Source: Microscilla marina ATCC 23134
Lineage (GTDB): Bacteria; Bacteroidota; Bacteroidia; Cytophagales; Microscillaceae
Assembly: GCF_000169175.1 (NCBI RefSeq)
Contig: NZ_AAWS01000027.1
Span: 59,780-123,779 of the forward strand
DNA length: 64,000 nt
Direction: 5' to 3'
The notes under the pieces were generated by a model that was not told where the DNA came from, did not search any database, and was given only the letters and a program-made list of their open reading frames with translations. Shown piece after piece: positions 36,390-45,523 of this stretch. Positions within the stretch are counted from its first letter, which is position 1; each line of letters opens with the position of its first letter. The translations under genes were made by a program, and so were the position numbers.

Positions 36390-37595
36390 ATGAAAAGTTT
36401 AAGAAATTTTCTCATAGGGATGACTATGGTAGCAGTGGTGAGCGATTATCTACTGCACCCATTTTACCCTCAGTTTTTTGAGGCAAGGTTTGGGGTCACC
36501 AACCCCAAGATGGTAGGCTACTATTTTGCTGCCATCTGCTTTATGGTCATGTTGGCTTTTCCGTTTTGGGCATATGTGTCTAAGCGGGTAGCCGAGTTGC
36601 GCATATTGGTATACACCCAATTGGTGGCAGGCATACTTGCCTTGTATTGTTTTTACACCACCTCATTGCAGGTGTTTTGGATTGCCTCGCTCACCATGGT
36701 TTGCTTCAAGGGCAGTTATTTGCTGGTATACCCTTTTATTTTGCGTATTATCAAACCCGAAGCCCACACCCGGACCATCGGCATTTTGTCGGTAGTAGTG
36801 CACTTGGGGGGTATTTTGGGGGCAGTCATAGGTGGGCTGGTAGTAGACCTGGTCAACCCTGCTTATATATTTTTGGTAATGGCTGCGGGCGATTTTATTC
36901 AAATGGGGATGAGCATCTATTTGCTCAAAAGCCCTCGCTTTAACATAGAGCTGCCCACTCCTGATGGTGACGACGATACGCCAAAAAACAGCAACTCATT
37001 GGTACCCAAAGGATTTGTACTCAAAATTGGGCTCATTACTTTGGTGTTGTACTTTGGCGACTTTATCATTCGTCCCTTTTTTGCCCGTTACTGGGAAGCC
37101 ATATCAGGCACTGGCAGCCAATTGGTTTCAGGGTTTATGTATGCTATTCCAGGCTTTGTGGCAGTGTTTGCCCTATGGTGGAGCCGCAAGCACGCAAGTG
37201 ACCAAGGCAATGATTACCAGCGCATTGCAATAGCTTTAGTGTTGGGCATGGCAGGTCTCTTTTTGCAAGTAACCCCTTGGGTGCCTGTAGTAGTGATAGG
37301 TCGTATACTGTATGGTTGGGCTATTTTTCAGGGAATGGTACGTTTTGATGCCTTATTGTTCCAGTTGAGCAACCCCGAATCTTATGCTGTAGACTATAGC
37401 AAAATCCACTTTTTTCAAAACCTGGGTGTATTACTCGCTTCGTTTTCGGTGGGTATTGTGGTAGATACGCAAGGGCTGCAAATGCCATTTTGGATAGCTT
37501 TGGCTGGTTTTGGCGTGTCGTTAGTAGCTTTTGTGCTATTTTTCATTTACAGACCACAGTCAACAGTTCATAGCATTCACAGGGGAAAGCTTTAA
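36390..37595 (+). CDS. MFS transporter, probable siderophore exporter (AlcS/DfoS-like)
   Basis: 401 residues with twelve predicted transmembrane helices in two halves, separated by a charged loop at about 183-208 (PTPDGDDDTPKNSN). The loop between TM2 and TM3 has WAYVSKRVAELRIL, a weak form of the MFS motif A. Its place between the N-hydroxylase and the NIS synthetase genes, and its orientation, match exporters of hydroxamate siderophores (AlcS, DfoS). Function is inferred from context. Confidence 0.8.
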   Translation: MKSLRNFLIGMTMVAVVSDYLLHPFYPQFFEARFGVTNPKMVGYYFAAICFMVMLAFPFWAYVSKRVAELRILVYTQLVAGILALYCFYTTSLQVFWIASLTMVCFKGSYLLVYPFILRIIKPEAHTRTIGILSVVVHLGGILGAVIGGLVVDLVNPAYIFLVMAAGDFIQMGMSIYLLKSPRFNIELPTPDGDDDTPKNSNSLVPKGFVLKIGLITLVLYFGDFIIRPFFARYWEAISGTGSQLVSGFMYAIPGFVAVFALWWSRKHASDQGNDYQRIAIALVLGMAGLFLQVTPWVPVVVIGRILYGWAIFQGMVRFDALLFQLSNPESYAVDYSKIHFFQNLGVLLASFSVGIVVDTQGLQMPFWIALAGFGVSLVAFVLFFIYRPQSTVHSIHRGKL

Positions 37596-37885
37596 GCGAC
37601 AAGCTTCAAGGTGTGATCTGTGGACAAAAGCGTACCCAAGACTTTTAGCTAACCAGGGACTAAGCTAAACAAATTATCGCCTATCGACCAATGCTGGCGT
37701 AGCTCCGCTGAGCTCACTATGTTCGGTTCCTTAAGGATTGAGCATTAAAAAAAACAGACGCGTGAGCCATCTGCGACCAGCTAAAGCTAATGAGAGCTTT
37801 GCTCCACTCCGCAGCACGGAGAAGCTAATGGCTAAAGGCTTTGTTAAGGAAACAGCATTGGACTATCTACTAATTAACTAGAATC
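37596..37885. other. Intergenic region of repeat words
   Basis: Words shared with other gaps: TTAAGCGACAAGCTTCAAGG (37592), CTAAAGCTAATGAGAGC (37782), GTTAAGGAAACAGCATTGGA (37843). No gene or clear promoter recognised, so the downstream fusion gene may depend on read-through. Confidence 0.45.
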
Positions 37886-40330
37886 ATGAAACAAAAAATA
37901 TTATATAAAAAAACGGTGGAAGGCTTCGGAACGATTGGGTTTAGAAAACTGGACATTGAGCAAGACATCGAACGCCTGCACCAATGGGTAAACCTGGAGT
38001 ATGCAGTGTTTTGGGGCTTGCAAAATTCTTCCGTGGCAACGGTAAAAGCTGAATATGAGCAATTACTGGCACGTGAAAACTACGAGGTATTGGTAGGAGA
38101 GTACAATGGTGACATGGCTTTTTTGCTGGAACGTTACGCCCCCCAAACCGATGAAATAGGCAAACATTACCAGGTACGCCCTGGCGATTGTGGTATTCAT
38201 ATTTTGATGGCTCCGCCCAATCGCCCCAAGGCAAACTTTACCTGGCATGTGTTTCGGGCAATTACCGATTTTGTGTTTGATGATGCTGCTGTGCAGCGCA
38301 TTTTGGTAGAACCTGACATCAGGAACAAAAAAATGTTTGCGATTTGCGAACGCATCGGTTTTGTGCTGGATGCCATCGTGAGTTTGCCCCACAAAACCGC
38401 CCAATTGGCTTTTTATACCAAACAAAATTATTTGAAAAACAAAAATCTGCGCGAAGTTATCAAAAGAAGTGCTATGAATAATATCAACAATACTGTATCG
38501 CCTCAACAGGCAATTGCCCACATCAACCCCAGTATTTGGGCAAAAGCAAACCGTTTATTGGTACGCAAGGCAATCACCGAGTTTGCCCACGAACGTTTGA
38601 TTACCCCTAAAATAATAAGCCCCGGTGTGTTAGAAGATGGGTGTATGTGGCATTTGTATTCGCTGGCAAGCGATGCCGAAGAAGTATACTATACTTTTAA
38701 AGCGCAACCGTTGGCGCTCAATCATTTGTTGATAGATGCTGATTCGGTTGAAAAATACCGCAACGATGCGCCCGAAGCCCTGGATGCCCTATGGTTTATC
38801 AAAGAGTTTAGGGAGCAATTGGGTATTATACCTGAGCAAATGCCGGTATACCTCGAAGAAATCACCAGTACTTTGTATGGCAGTGCCTACAAACACATCA
38901 AAAATAACCCCGTGTCTAAAGAGCTTGCCGTGGCTGATTTTCAGACTATAGAGCAGTCTATGATGGAAGGACACCCTGGCTTTGTGGCAAACAACGGACG
39001 CATTGGGTTTGATAGTGGCGACTACCGAGCCTATGCACCCGAAGCGGGCAATTCGTTTGCTTTGTTGTGGTTGGCGGGGCACAAAGACCGCGCAGTGTAT
39101 GCAGGTACTGCCGATTTACCCTACAACACCCTCATTGCCCACGAACTGGACGAGGCAACCCTCACTTCGTTTAATCAAACCATAGAGCATCAAGGCTTTG
39201 ATCCGGCAGACTATGTGTTTATTCCTATCCATCCGTGGCAATGGTTTAACAAATTAGCGAATATTTTCTCCCCCGAAATAGCCACCGGAAAGTTGATTTG
39301 TTTGGGCTATGGTCCCGACCAATACATGGCACAACAGTCGGTACGCACGCTGTTTAATGTGACCAATCCGCATAAATTTTACACCAAGTCGTCGCTTTCT
39401 ATCCTCAACATGGGTTTTATGCGTGGTTTGCCTTTGTATTACCTGGGCACCGCTCCAGAGATGGCAGTTTGGTTAGAAGACTTGTTGATGAAAGACAGCT
39501 ACATCAAAGAAACTGGTTTTGAGATGTTGGGCGAAATTGCTTCGGTAAGCTACGTCAATCCTTATTATGAAGAGCTAGGCCCTCATAATGATTACAACAA
39601 AATGTTGGCGTCGCTGTGGCGAGAAAGCCCTATGAGTAAAATCAACGAACGCCAGCGCCTGACCACTATGGCGGCTTTGTTACACATAGACCAAGAAGAC
39701 AATGCTTTGGTGCCAGAGCTGATCAAGGCTTCGGGCTTAAGCACTGATGATTGGTTGCGGGCTTACCTAAAGGCATACCTTAGTCCTTTGTTGCATTGTT
39801 TTTATCAGTACGATTTGGTGTTTATGCCACACGGCGAAAACCTAATTTTGGTATTGGAAGACCACGTGCCCGTAAAGGCGCTGATGAAAGACATTACCGA
39901 AGAAGCGGTGATTTTGAACCCCGATTTTGAGCTGCCCGAAAACCTCAAACGCATGTATGCACCAGTGGCAGAAGATGTAAAACTGTTGTCGATATTTATA
40001 GATGTGTTTGACGGTTTCTTTAGGTATTTGTCTACCATTTTGGTGGCGCACGCCCAGTTCTCAGAGAAGCGTTTTTGGGAGTTGGTAGCAGAAAATATCC
40101 ACGATTATCAGCAACGTTTTCCTGAGTTGAAAGAGAAGTTTGCTCAATACGATTTGTTTGCTCCGGAATTTAAACTCTCTTGCCTCAATCGTTTGCAGCT
40201 CAACAACCACAAGCAAATGATTGACTTAGATGATCCTACTATACTGTTGCAGTTTATAGGCACGCTTGAGAACCCAGTGGCAGAGTTTACCTTAGCCAAT
40301 AGTCAGGAGTCGGTAGTTGGTAGTCGGTAG
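37886..40330 (+). CDS. Fusion acyltransferase-NIS synthetase 1 (BibC/DfoC-like)
   Basis: 814 residues, two enzymes in one chain. Residues about 15-195: GNAT-type N-acyltransferase of the IucB/DesC/RhbD kind (QWVNLEYAVFWGLQNSS, RPGDCGIHILMAPPN, VEPDIRNKKMFAICERIGF, LPHKTAQLAFY). Residues about 210-800: IucA/IucC-type NRPS-independent siderophore synthetase with HPWQWF (about 448), QQSVRTLFN, TKSSLSILNMGFMRGL, MPHGENLILVLEDHVPVKA (about 647) and NRLQLNNHKQM. The fusion is known from bisucaberin (BibC) and desferrioxamine (DfoC): the first half succinylates (or acetylates) N-hydroxydiamine, the second half joins units by ATP-dependent amide formation. A paralogue with the same layout follows. 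Confidence 0.9.
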   Translation: MKQKILYKKTVEGFGTIGFRKLDIEQDIERLHQWVNLEYAVFWGLQNSSVATVKAEYEQLLARENYEVLVGEYNGDMAFLLERYAPQTDEIGKHYQVRPGDCGIHILMAPPNRPKANFTWHVFRAITDFVFDDAAVQRILVEPDIRNKKMFAICERIGFVLDAIVSLPHKTAQLAFYTKQNYLKNKNLREVIKRSAMNNINNTVSPQQAIAHINPSIWAKANRLLVRKAITEFAHERLITPKIISPGVLEDGCMWHLYSLASDAEEVYYTFKAQPLALNHLLIDADSVEKYRNDAPEALDALWFIKEFREQLGIIPEQMPVYLEEITSTLYGSAYKHIKNNPVSKELAVADFQTIEQSMMEGHPGFVANNGRIGFDSGDYRAYAPEAGNSFALLWLAGHKDRAVYAGTADLPYNTLIAHELDEATLTSFNQTIEHQGFDPADYVFIPIHPWQWFNKLANIFSPEIATGKLICLGYGPDQYMAQQSVRTLFNVTNPHKFYTKSSLSILNMGFMRGLPLYYLGTAPEMAVWLEDLLMKDSYIKETGFEMLGEIASVSYVNPYYEELGPHNDYNKMLASLWRESPMSKINERQRLTTMAALLHIDQEDNALVPELIKASGLSTDDWLRAYLKAYLSPLLHCFYQYDLVFMPHGENLILVLEDHVPVKALMKDITEEAVILNPDFELPENLKRMYAPVAEDVKLLSIFIDVFDGFFRYLSTILVAHAQFSEKRFWELVAENIHDYQQRFPELKEKFAQYDLFAPEFKLSCLNRLQLNNHKQMIDLDDPTILLQFIGTLENPVAEFTLANSQESVVGSR

Positions 40331-40551
40331 CTTCTACAGCCTCAAGGTTTCAGCGACAAGATTAGTATCTAAAAATTTGAGACTGGTTTATAGGCTTATT
40401 ACCTGTGTAATGGTTCGTTAATTTATAAATAGCTAAAAATCAATGTTATTATAACAATACTCCGCAGTGGTTTTAGTCAAAGTTGTTTGCTGATTAACTT
40501 CGTTGAGCACCGATATACATCGGTATCTAAGGACTCGCCAAAGGCTCGGTT
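40331..40551. other. Intergenic region with repeat words
   Basis: Starts with an AGTCGGTAG tract and CTTCTACAGCCTCAAGG, and holds the palindrome CCGATATACATCGG (40510-40523) followed by TATCTAAGGACT, the same order as at 47056 and 47252. Confidence 0.5.
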
Positions 40552-40733
40552 ATCAGTCATTGATGAATTTAAAAACTATTTAATTGGGTGTTTAGGCATA
40601 AAACCGAAACACTTTTAAAAATAAAGTGAGTAAGCAATCTTAACATAAAATACTGGTTTACAGCATTTAACAAGGTGAACATTTACTCGAATCAGCTATG
40701 GACTATCGACTAAATACTATGGACTATTGTATA
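40552..40733 (-). repeat. 183-bp dispersed repeat, copy B (inverted)
   Basis: Reverse complement of 22260-22442, with only scattered mismatches and single-base gaps. It lies between the two fusion synthetase genes. Confidence 0.8.
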
Positions 40734-40802
40734 AAGCAGGTAGCATGCTTGTAAAACAGCCTAAAGCTAATGGCTAAAGGCTAATAGCTTTAGGCTGTAA
40801 AA
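40728..40802 (+). repeat. Leader-like repeat upstream of fusion synthetase 2
   Basis: GCAGGTAGCATGCTTGTAAA followed by CAGCCTAAAGCTAATGGC, TAAAGGCTAATAGC and TTTAGGCTGTA; the outer parts CAGCCTAAAGCTA / TAGCTTTAGGCTG form a strong stem. Related copies precede 34773 and 43485. Confidence 0.6.
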
Positions 40803-40834
40803 ACTCCTAACTCCCGACTAAAAAAAGAAAAAAA

Positions 40835-43210
40835 ATGTCTGTCAATTATATAGAACAACCAAACACCGAAGTAGTATTCTCCAGAGACATACCATCACTG
40901 GGACGCTTCGATTTGCGTCCCTTTTCGCTGGAAAAAGATACGGCTTTTTTGCACGAATGGGTCAATCAACCCTATGCGCAATACTGGGGCATGCTCAATA
41001 GCAGCGTGCAAGAAGTGCACGAGGCTTACCGCGATTTGCTTGCTACGCCCGGTTACGAAATTTACGTGGCGTTTTGGCAGGGCAAGCCTGTTTTTATGAC
41101 GGAATGTTATGACCCTACCCACGACTTGCTGGCAAACTACTATGAGGTACAGCCAGGCGACCGGGGCATGCACGTATTGGTGGCGCCGCCCGATCAAAAA
41201 ATCAAAGGTTTTACCTGGGCAGTATTTACTACCGTTATGGATTTTTTGTTTGCCAATGAGGGAGTAAAAAGGGTAGTGGTAGAGCCCGATTTGCGCAATG
41301 ACAAAATACACGCACTGAACAAACGAGCAGGTTTTGTATACAACAAAGTGTTGACATTGCCTCATAAAACGGCGCACCTGGCTTTTTGTACCCATGCTCA
41401 GTATACCGCCGCTCGCAAAGCTTTGCGCATAAGCGAAAAAAAGGCGGCGATAGATCATTTGGCACCACTTCCGTGGGAAGAGGTAAACCGTGCTTTGGTG
41501 GGCAAGGCGTTGAGCGAATTTGCGCATGAGTTATTGCTAAAACCTACCAAGGCAGAGGGCAACGCCAACCAATATGTGGTACATGCCGATGACCCTCAGA
41601 TCCGTTATGAGTTTGTGGCTCAAAGGTTTGCGCTCGACCACTGGCACATTGCCCACGAAAGCATTTGTAAATACCAAGGCGAAGAGGTAGCCTCTTTGGA
41701 TTTGTTACATTTTATTGCTGAGTTTCAAGAACAGCTTGAAATACCCGAAGAGTTTCGGGCTACTTATTTAGAAGAAATAGGAGGGACTTTGTATGCGGCG
41801 GCTTATAAGTGGCGCAATGAGCGTTTCGACGCCAAGGCATTGGTAAAGGCTGATTTTCAGGAGGTAGAGCACGCCATGCGCGAAGGACACCCTTGTTTTT
41901 TGGCAAACAATGGCAAGATGGGGCTCAGCCCCCAAGACTTTGAGCGCTATACCCCCGAAGCCGATGTTCCTTTTAGGTTGGTGTGGCTTGCCGGGCACAA
42001 AGACTACGCCCAGTATACTGGCATAGAGGGATTACCTTATGAGCAATTGTTAGAGCAAGAGTTGGGCACGGCGCAGGTAGCGCACTTTCATCAACAATTG
42101 ACCAACGTGGGGCTTTCGCCCGATGACTATGTGCTCATGCCAGTGCACCCCTGGCAGTGGGCAAACAAGTTGGTGTATTTGTATGCTGCCGATATTGCTC
42201 AGCGTCGCCTTGTGTGTGTGGGCGAGAGCACCGATTTGTATTCGGCACAGCAATCGGTCCGAACGCTTTTTAACGCCAGCGACCCCGAAAAGCACTACAC
42301 CAAAACCTCGATGGGCATTACCAATATGGGTTTTATGCGGGGGTTGTCGCCTTATTATATGCAAAGCACGCCTGCCATTACCGATTGGGTAAGGGGCTTG
42401 TTGGGCAGTGATGCCTTTTTGCAACAATGCGGGTTTGAGATGCTCGACGAGGTGGCTACAGTAGGCTATCGTCACAAGCACTTCGAGGCATTGGGCAGGG
42501 CGTATCCACAAAACAAAATGTTGGCGGCGCTCTGGCGACAAAGCCCGGCGCAAAAAATGGAAGCGCACCAAAAGGTAATGACGATGGCGGCTTTGCTGCA
42601 TGTAGATACTCACGGGCAAGCATTGTTGCCACTATTGATCCAAGACGCAGGGGTAACAGTAGAGGCGTGGCTCAAAGCATACCTTAAGTGTTATTTTACG
42701 CCCTTGTTGCATTGCTTTTTTGAGCATGGGTTGGTGTTTATGCCGCACGGCGAAAACTTGTTGTTGGTGTTAGAAGACAATGTACCTGTAAAGGCGTTGA
42801 TGAAAGACATTACCGAAGAGGTGCTATTGTACGACAACACACACGATTTGCCCGAAAGGGTACAAAGGCTGTACACGGAAGCCAGCGACGAAATGCAAAT
42901 CTTGTCTTTGTTTACCGATGTGTTTGACTGCTTCTTTAGGTTTTTGAGTGTTATTTTACACACCCAGGCAAATTATCAAGAAGAAGAGTTTTGGCAAACA
43001 GTACACAATTGTATACGCGACTACCAGCGTGCCCATCCTGAGCACGCCGCCAAGTACGAACGTTACGACTTGTTTGTGCCTGAGTTTAAGCGTTGTTGTC
43101 TTAACCGTTTGCAGTTGGGCAACCACAAGCAAATGCTCAACCTTGCCGACCCGATCAATAGCCTGAAGCTCGTGTCAGTGCTTAAAAACCCGGTGTCGTT
43201 CAAGCAGTAG
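40835..43210 (+). CDS. Fusion acyltransferase-NIS synthetase 2 (BibC/DfoC-like)
   Basis: 791 residues, same two-domain layout as the preceding fusion but clearly diverged. GNAT part (about 20-195): EWVNQPYAQYWGMLNSS, QPGDRGMHVLVAPP, VEPDLRNDKIHALNKRAGF, LPHKTAHLAF. Synthetase part (about 215-785): HPWQWANKL (about 438), QQSVRTLFNASDPEKHYTK, MGITNMGFMRGLSPYY, MPHGENLLLVLEDNVPVKAL (about 637), NRLQLGNHKQM. Both domains keep all conserved motifs, so neither copy looks decayed. The two copies may handle different acyl groups or different steps (dimer versus macrocycle or longer oligomer). A 183-bp repeat and a stem-forming leader lie in front of it. Confidence 0.9.
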   Translation: MSVNYIEQPNTEVVFSRDIPSLGRFDLRPFSLEKDTAFLHEWVNQPYAQYWGMLNSSVQEVHEAYRDLLATPGYEIYVAFWQGKPVFMTECYDPTHDLLANYYEVQPGDRGMHVLVAPPDQKIKGFTWAVFTTVMDFLFANEGVKRVVVEPDLRNDKIHALNKRAGFVYNKVLTLPHKTAHLAFCTHAQYTAARKALRISEKKAAIDHLAPLPWEEVNRALVGKALSEFAHELLLKPTKAEGNANQYVVHADDPQIRYEFVAQRFALDHWHIAHESICKYQGEEVASLDLLHFIAEFQEQLEIPEEFRATYLEEIGGTLYAAAYKWRNERFDAKALVKADFQEVEHAMREGHPCFLANNGKMGLSPQDFERYTPEADVPFRLVWLAGHKDYAQYTGIEGLPYEQLLEQELGTAQVAHFHQQLTNVGLSPDDYVLMPVHPWQWANKLVYLYAADIAQRRLVCVGESTDLYSAQQSVRTLFNASDPEKHYTKTSMGITNMGFMRGLSPYYMQSTPAITDWVRGLLGSDAFLQQCGFEMLDEVATVGYRHKHFEALGRAYPQNKMLAALWRQSPAQKMEAHQKVMTMAALLHVDTHGQALLPLLIQDAGVTVEAWLKAYLKCYFTPLLHCFFEHGLVFMPHGENLLLVLEDNVPVKALMKDITEEVLLYDNTHDLPERVQRLYTEASDEMQILSLFTDVFDCFFRFLSVILHTQANYQEEEFWQTVHNCIRDYQRAHPEHAAKYERYDLFVPEFKRCCLNRLQLGNHKQMLNLADPINSLKLVSVLKNPVSFKQ

Positions 43211-43365
43211 AAGTTTTTAAATGAATAAGGAGTCAACATCCTTTTATATGCCTTAAAGCAGGCATTTTTAGTGTTTTTCTCAACCAGGTATTTCGTTGCA
43301 TTCAGTATTACAAATAAAGTTGTAGACTATTGGCTAACTCTCTAGACTTCCATCTACCGATTTTA

Positions 43366-43465
43366 TAAGTGTTTAAAAATCAATATATTATAAAATAGAT
43401 AGTATGCCTACAAACCAGCCTAAAACTAAGGGCTAAAGGCTAATAGCTTTAGGCTGTAGAAGCTA
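43366..43465 (+). repeat. Leader-like repeat upstream of the membrane acyltransferase gene
   Basis: TATAAGTGTTTAAAAATCAA, AGTATGCCTACAAACCAGCC, TAAAACTAAGGGCTAAAGG and CTAATAGCTTTAGGCTGTAG; the fullest copy of the element also seen before 34773 and 40835. Confidence 0.6.
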
Positions 43466-43484
43466 TTGACTAAAAACTAAACTA

Positions 43485-44585
43485 ATGAACAAAAGAATAC
43501 AAGCAATCGATTTGGCCAGAGGAGCAAGTACCTCTATGCTGGTGGTGATTCATACACTATGGATGTATGGCGACCAGCACACTCAAGCCAGTACTTTATT
43601 GGGGTCAATTGTCCACCTAATGGGCAAGGGCACCGGCATGTTCCTCATTACTATGGGGTTTTCGTTTACCTTTTCACGCAACCAAAGTCTGAAACTTTCG
43701 TTTCGTCGAGGGCTTATTTTGCTGGCTGCCGGTTATGGTATGAACTTTATGAAATTTATAGTGCCTACTGTTGCAGGGGTGATACCCGATAACTTTATCA
43801 AAGCCTATGGTTGGACACCACCCGCTACTTTTGAGAACATGTTGTACATGTTGTCTACCGGAGATATTTTACAACTTGCCGGACTGTCGTTGTTTTTGAT
43901 GGGAGTAGTCAACCACTTCTCTAAAAATAAGTATGTACCCTTGATACTCGCCATTATTGTAGCGGCTATTGCCCCGTTTGTACGAGGCACCAGGGTAGGA
44001 ATACAAGGGGTAGATTATGTGTTAGATTTGTTGTGGGGTGTACATTACAATGTATATTTTACTTTGTTCCCGTGGGTGGCTTTCATTCTTGCTGGAATAT
44101 TTTTTGGCAGGCTTTACCAGGATGTTGGGCGAGACATTGGACTTACATTCAAGCGAATGTGGCAATATGGGTTGGTGTTTTTGGTAGTTGGAGGTGCACT
44201 GTGTCTCTATGATTTTAAGTACCACTTTGCCGATTTCTTCCACTTAGGTTTTGGGGGCACGCTTTACCTTATCGGATTTAGCCTTTTACTTACCTGGTTT
44301 GCGCACTGGTTGTCAACTGTAGTAAAGCCCAACAAAGTGTTTGATTTTTTCTTATATCTGAGCCCCAGGGTTACTTCATTCTATATTATCCAATGGGTGA
44401 TGGTATGCTGGGGAATGTGCATCGTGGGTTTTCAGCGGTTCAATGCCAGCGAAGTATTGCTTACGATGCCTCTCATGATGCTCCTTTGTTTGGGGGTACA
44501 GTGGTTGTGGGATCGGGTGAAAGCTGCCAAAAAAGGTAAACCAAAAACACCTAAAAAACAGGAAAAAGAATTGGTAACCGCTTAA
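43485..44585 (+). CDS. Polytopic membrane acyltransferase-like protein (DUF1624/HGSNAT-type)
   Basis: 366 residues, about ten transmembrane helices. The N-terminus QAIDLARGASTSMLVVIHTLWMYG has the 'D-x-x-RG-x-x-x-x-M-x-x-x-H' signature shared by DUF1624, heparan-alpha-glucosaminide acetyltransferase and DUF418 proteins, in which the His takes part in transfer of an acyl group across the membrane. It ends in a Lys-rich tail (KKGKPKTPKKQEKE). As last gene of the siderophore run it could modify or help export the siderophore, but this is only guilt by association. A strong terminator follows. Confidence 0.7.
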   Translation: MNKRIQAIDLARGASTSMLVVIHTLWMYGDQHTQASTLLGSIVHLMGKGTGMFLITMGFSFTFSRNQSLKLSFRRGLILLAAGYGMNFMKFIVPTVAGVIPDNFIKAYGWTPPATFENMLYMLSTGDILQLAGLSLFLMGVVNHFSKNKYVPLILAIIVAAIAPFVRGTRVGIQGVDYVLDLLWGVHYNVYFTLFPWVAFILAGIFFGRLYQDVGRDIGLTFKRMWQYGLVFLVVGGALCLYDFKYHFADFFHLGFGGTLYLIGFSLLLTWFAHWLSTVVKPNKVFDFFLYLSPRVTSFYIIQWVMVCWGMCIVGFQRFNASEVLLTMPLMMLLCLGVQWLWDRVKAAKKGKPKTPKKQEKELVTA

Positions 44586-44596
44586 TTATTTTGCAT

Positions 44597-44648
44597 TAAA
44601 AAAGCGTGCAATCTCATGTTTTATTACTTGAGGTTGTGCGCTTTTTTG
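44597..44648 (+). terminator. Intrinsic terminator ending the siderophore run
   Basis: Long stem AAAAAAGCGTGCAA / TTGTGCGCTTTTTT (one bulge/mismatch) extended by TCTCA / TGAGG, then T run. It can work on both strands. Confidence 0.85.
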
Positions 44649-44651
44649 GTA

Positions 44652-45222
44652 TTAGCGTTTTTCTATTTGTTGCCTTATCAAGGGAGTTACTGTGGTAATA
44701 TTTTCGGCAGAAAATCCCTTTTTTTTCAAGATTGAGATGATTTGTTGTTCTGTTTTTTGTGCTCCTTCTAAATCCTCTTTTTGATAAGAAATATCATTGC
44801 TTAAAATATCAGCAATATACCCTTCTAGCAAGGCTTCGGAATCAACCTGACAGTATCTTATCGCGTGATAATTTTTGAATATTTGTTCTACAAATGTCAG
44901 CGTGTTGTCTTCAGACACATGTTTTTTTAGGGACAGCACAAATTGACGAATAGGTAGACCGTATTTTGCATTAATCAAACTGTAGTAAACTCTCATACGG
45001 TCTGTTGTGTCAGGTTGCGGCGTATTTTGAATCTCTACATGAATAATAGGTTCTTCCCCTTGAATCGTCGTTACCTTTTGAAAAAAAAACCAACTCTGGG
45101 CTAAGGAGTTCTTCTTGGAGAGGTTCGTTCTTGACTATTTCTATGCGGAAAAATGTTTTGCTTAAGTTAGGAAAAATCTCTGTAATGGTTTCTCCAACTT
45201 GGTTTTTGTATGCTCGTATCAT
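44652..45222 (-). pseudogene. Rpn/PD-(D/E)XK nuclease-like gene split by a frameshift at a T9 run
   Basis: Two minus-strand frames belong to one gene: 45222-45010 gives MIRAYKNQVGETITEIFP ... ELVFF, then leaves frame at nine T (A9 at 45081-45089 on the plus strand); the other frame continues FQKVTTIQGEEPIIHVEIQN (first 20 residues), then a stretch ending in DRMRVYYSLI, and runs to 44652. Dropping one T rejoins them to about 185 residues. HVEIQN...D..R...YY is the nuclease core motif of the Rpn/transposase-like PD-(D/E)XK family, which in Bacteroidota often takes the form of short 'hypothetical' multi-copy genes. The break may be a true mutation, slippage used for expression, or a sequencing error. 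Confidence 0.65.
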
Positions 45223-45523
45223 AAGAGCAAGATAGTAGAAAATATTTTTTAAACAAAATGTTTAGAATTGTTGAGTTTTTATTTTATTTTTTTGAATAAA
45301 AAAACGACCAGCTCCAAGGCTACATTGCCTGAAACTGGTCGCTTGTGCCCTGTGACTATACTAGTACTCTGGACGCTACATAAGTAAAGCGCTATTTCGC
45401 GCCTTTTGTTCACTAGCTTCTCTTAAAAAATATCCCATAGCTACGGCTATGCTCAATTTTTGAAGATCGCCAGTAACCAAAACTCATCAAAATTTCTACT
45501 TTACCTACTTAGAAGCCAGATTA
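45223..45523. other. Intergenic region; terminator plus nothing else recognised
   Basis: Apart from the terminator at 45297-45341, the 180 bp to the OsmC-fusion stop carry a possible stem CATAGC TACG GCTATG (about 45440-45455), but no gene. Confidence 0.45.
45297..45341 (-). terminator. Intrinsic terminator
   Basis: Minus-strand stem GCGACCAG / CTGGTCG with an inner stem AGGCAATGTAGCCT, followed by seven T. Ends the transcript of the hydrolase-OsmC gene. Confidence 0.8.
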
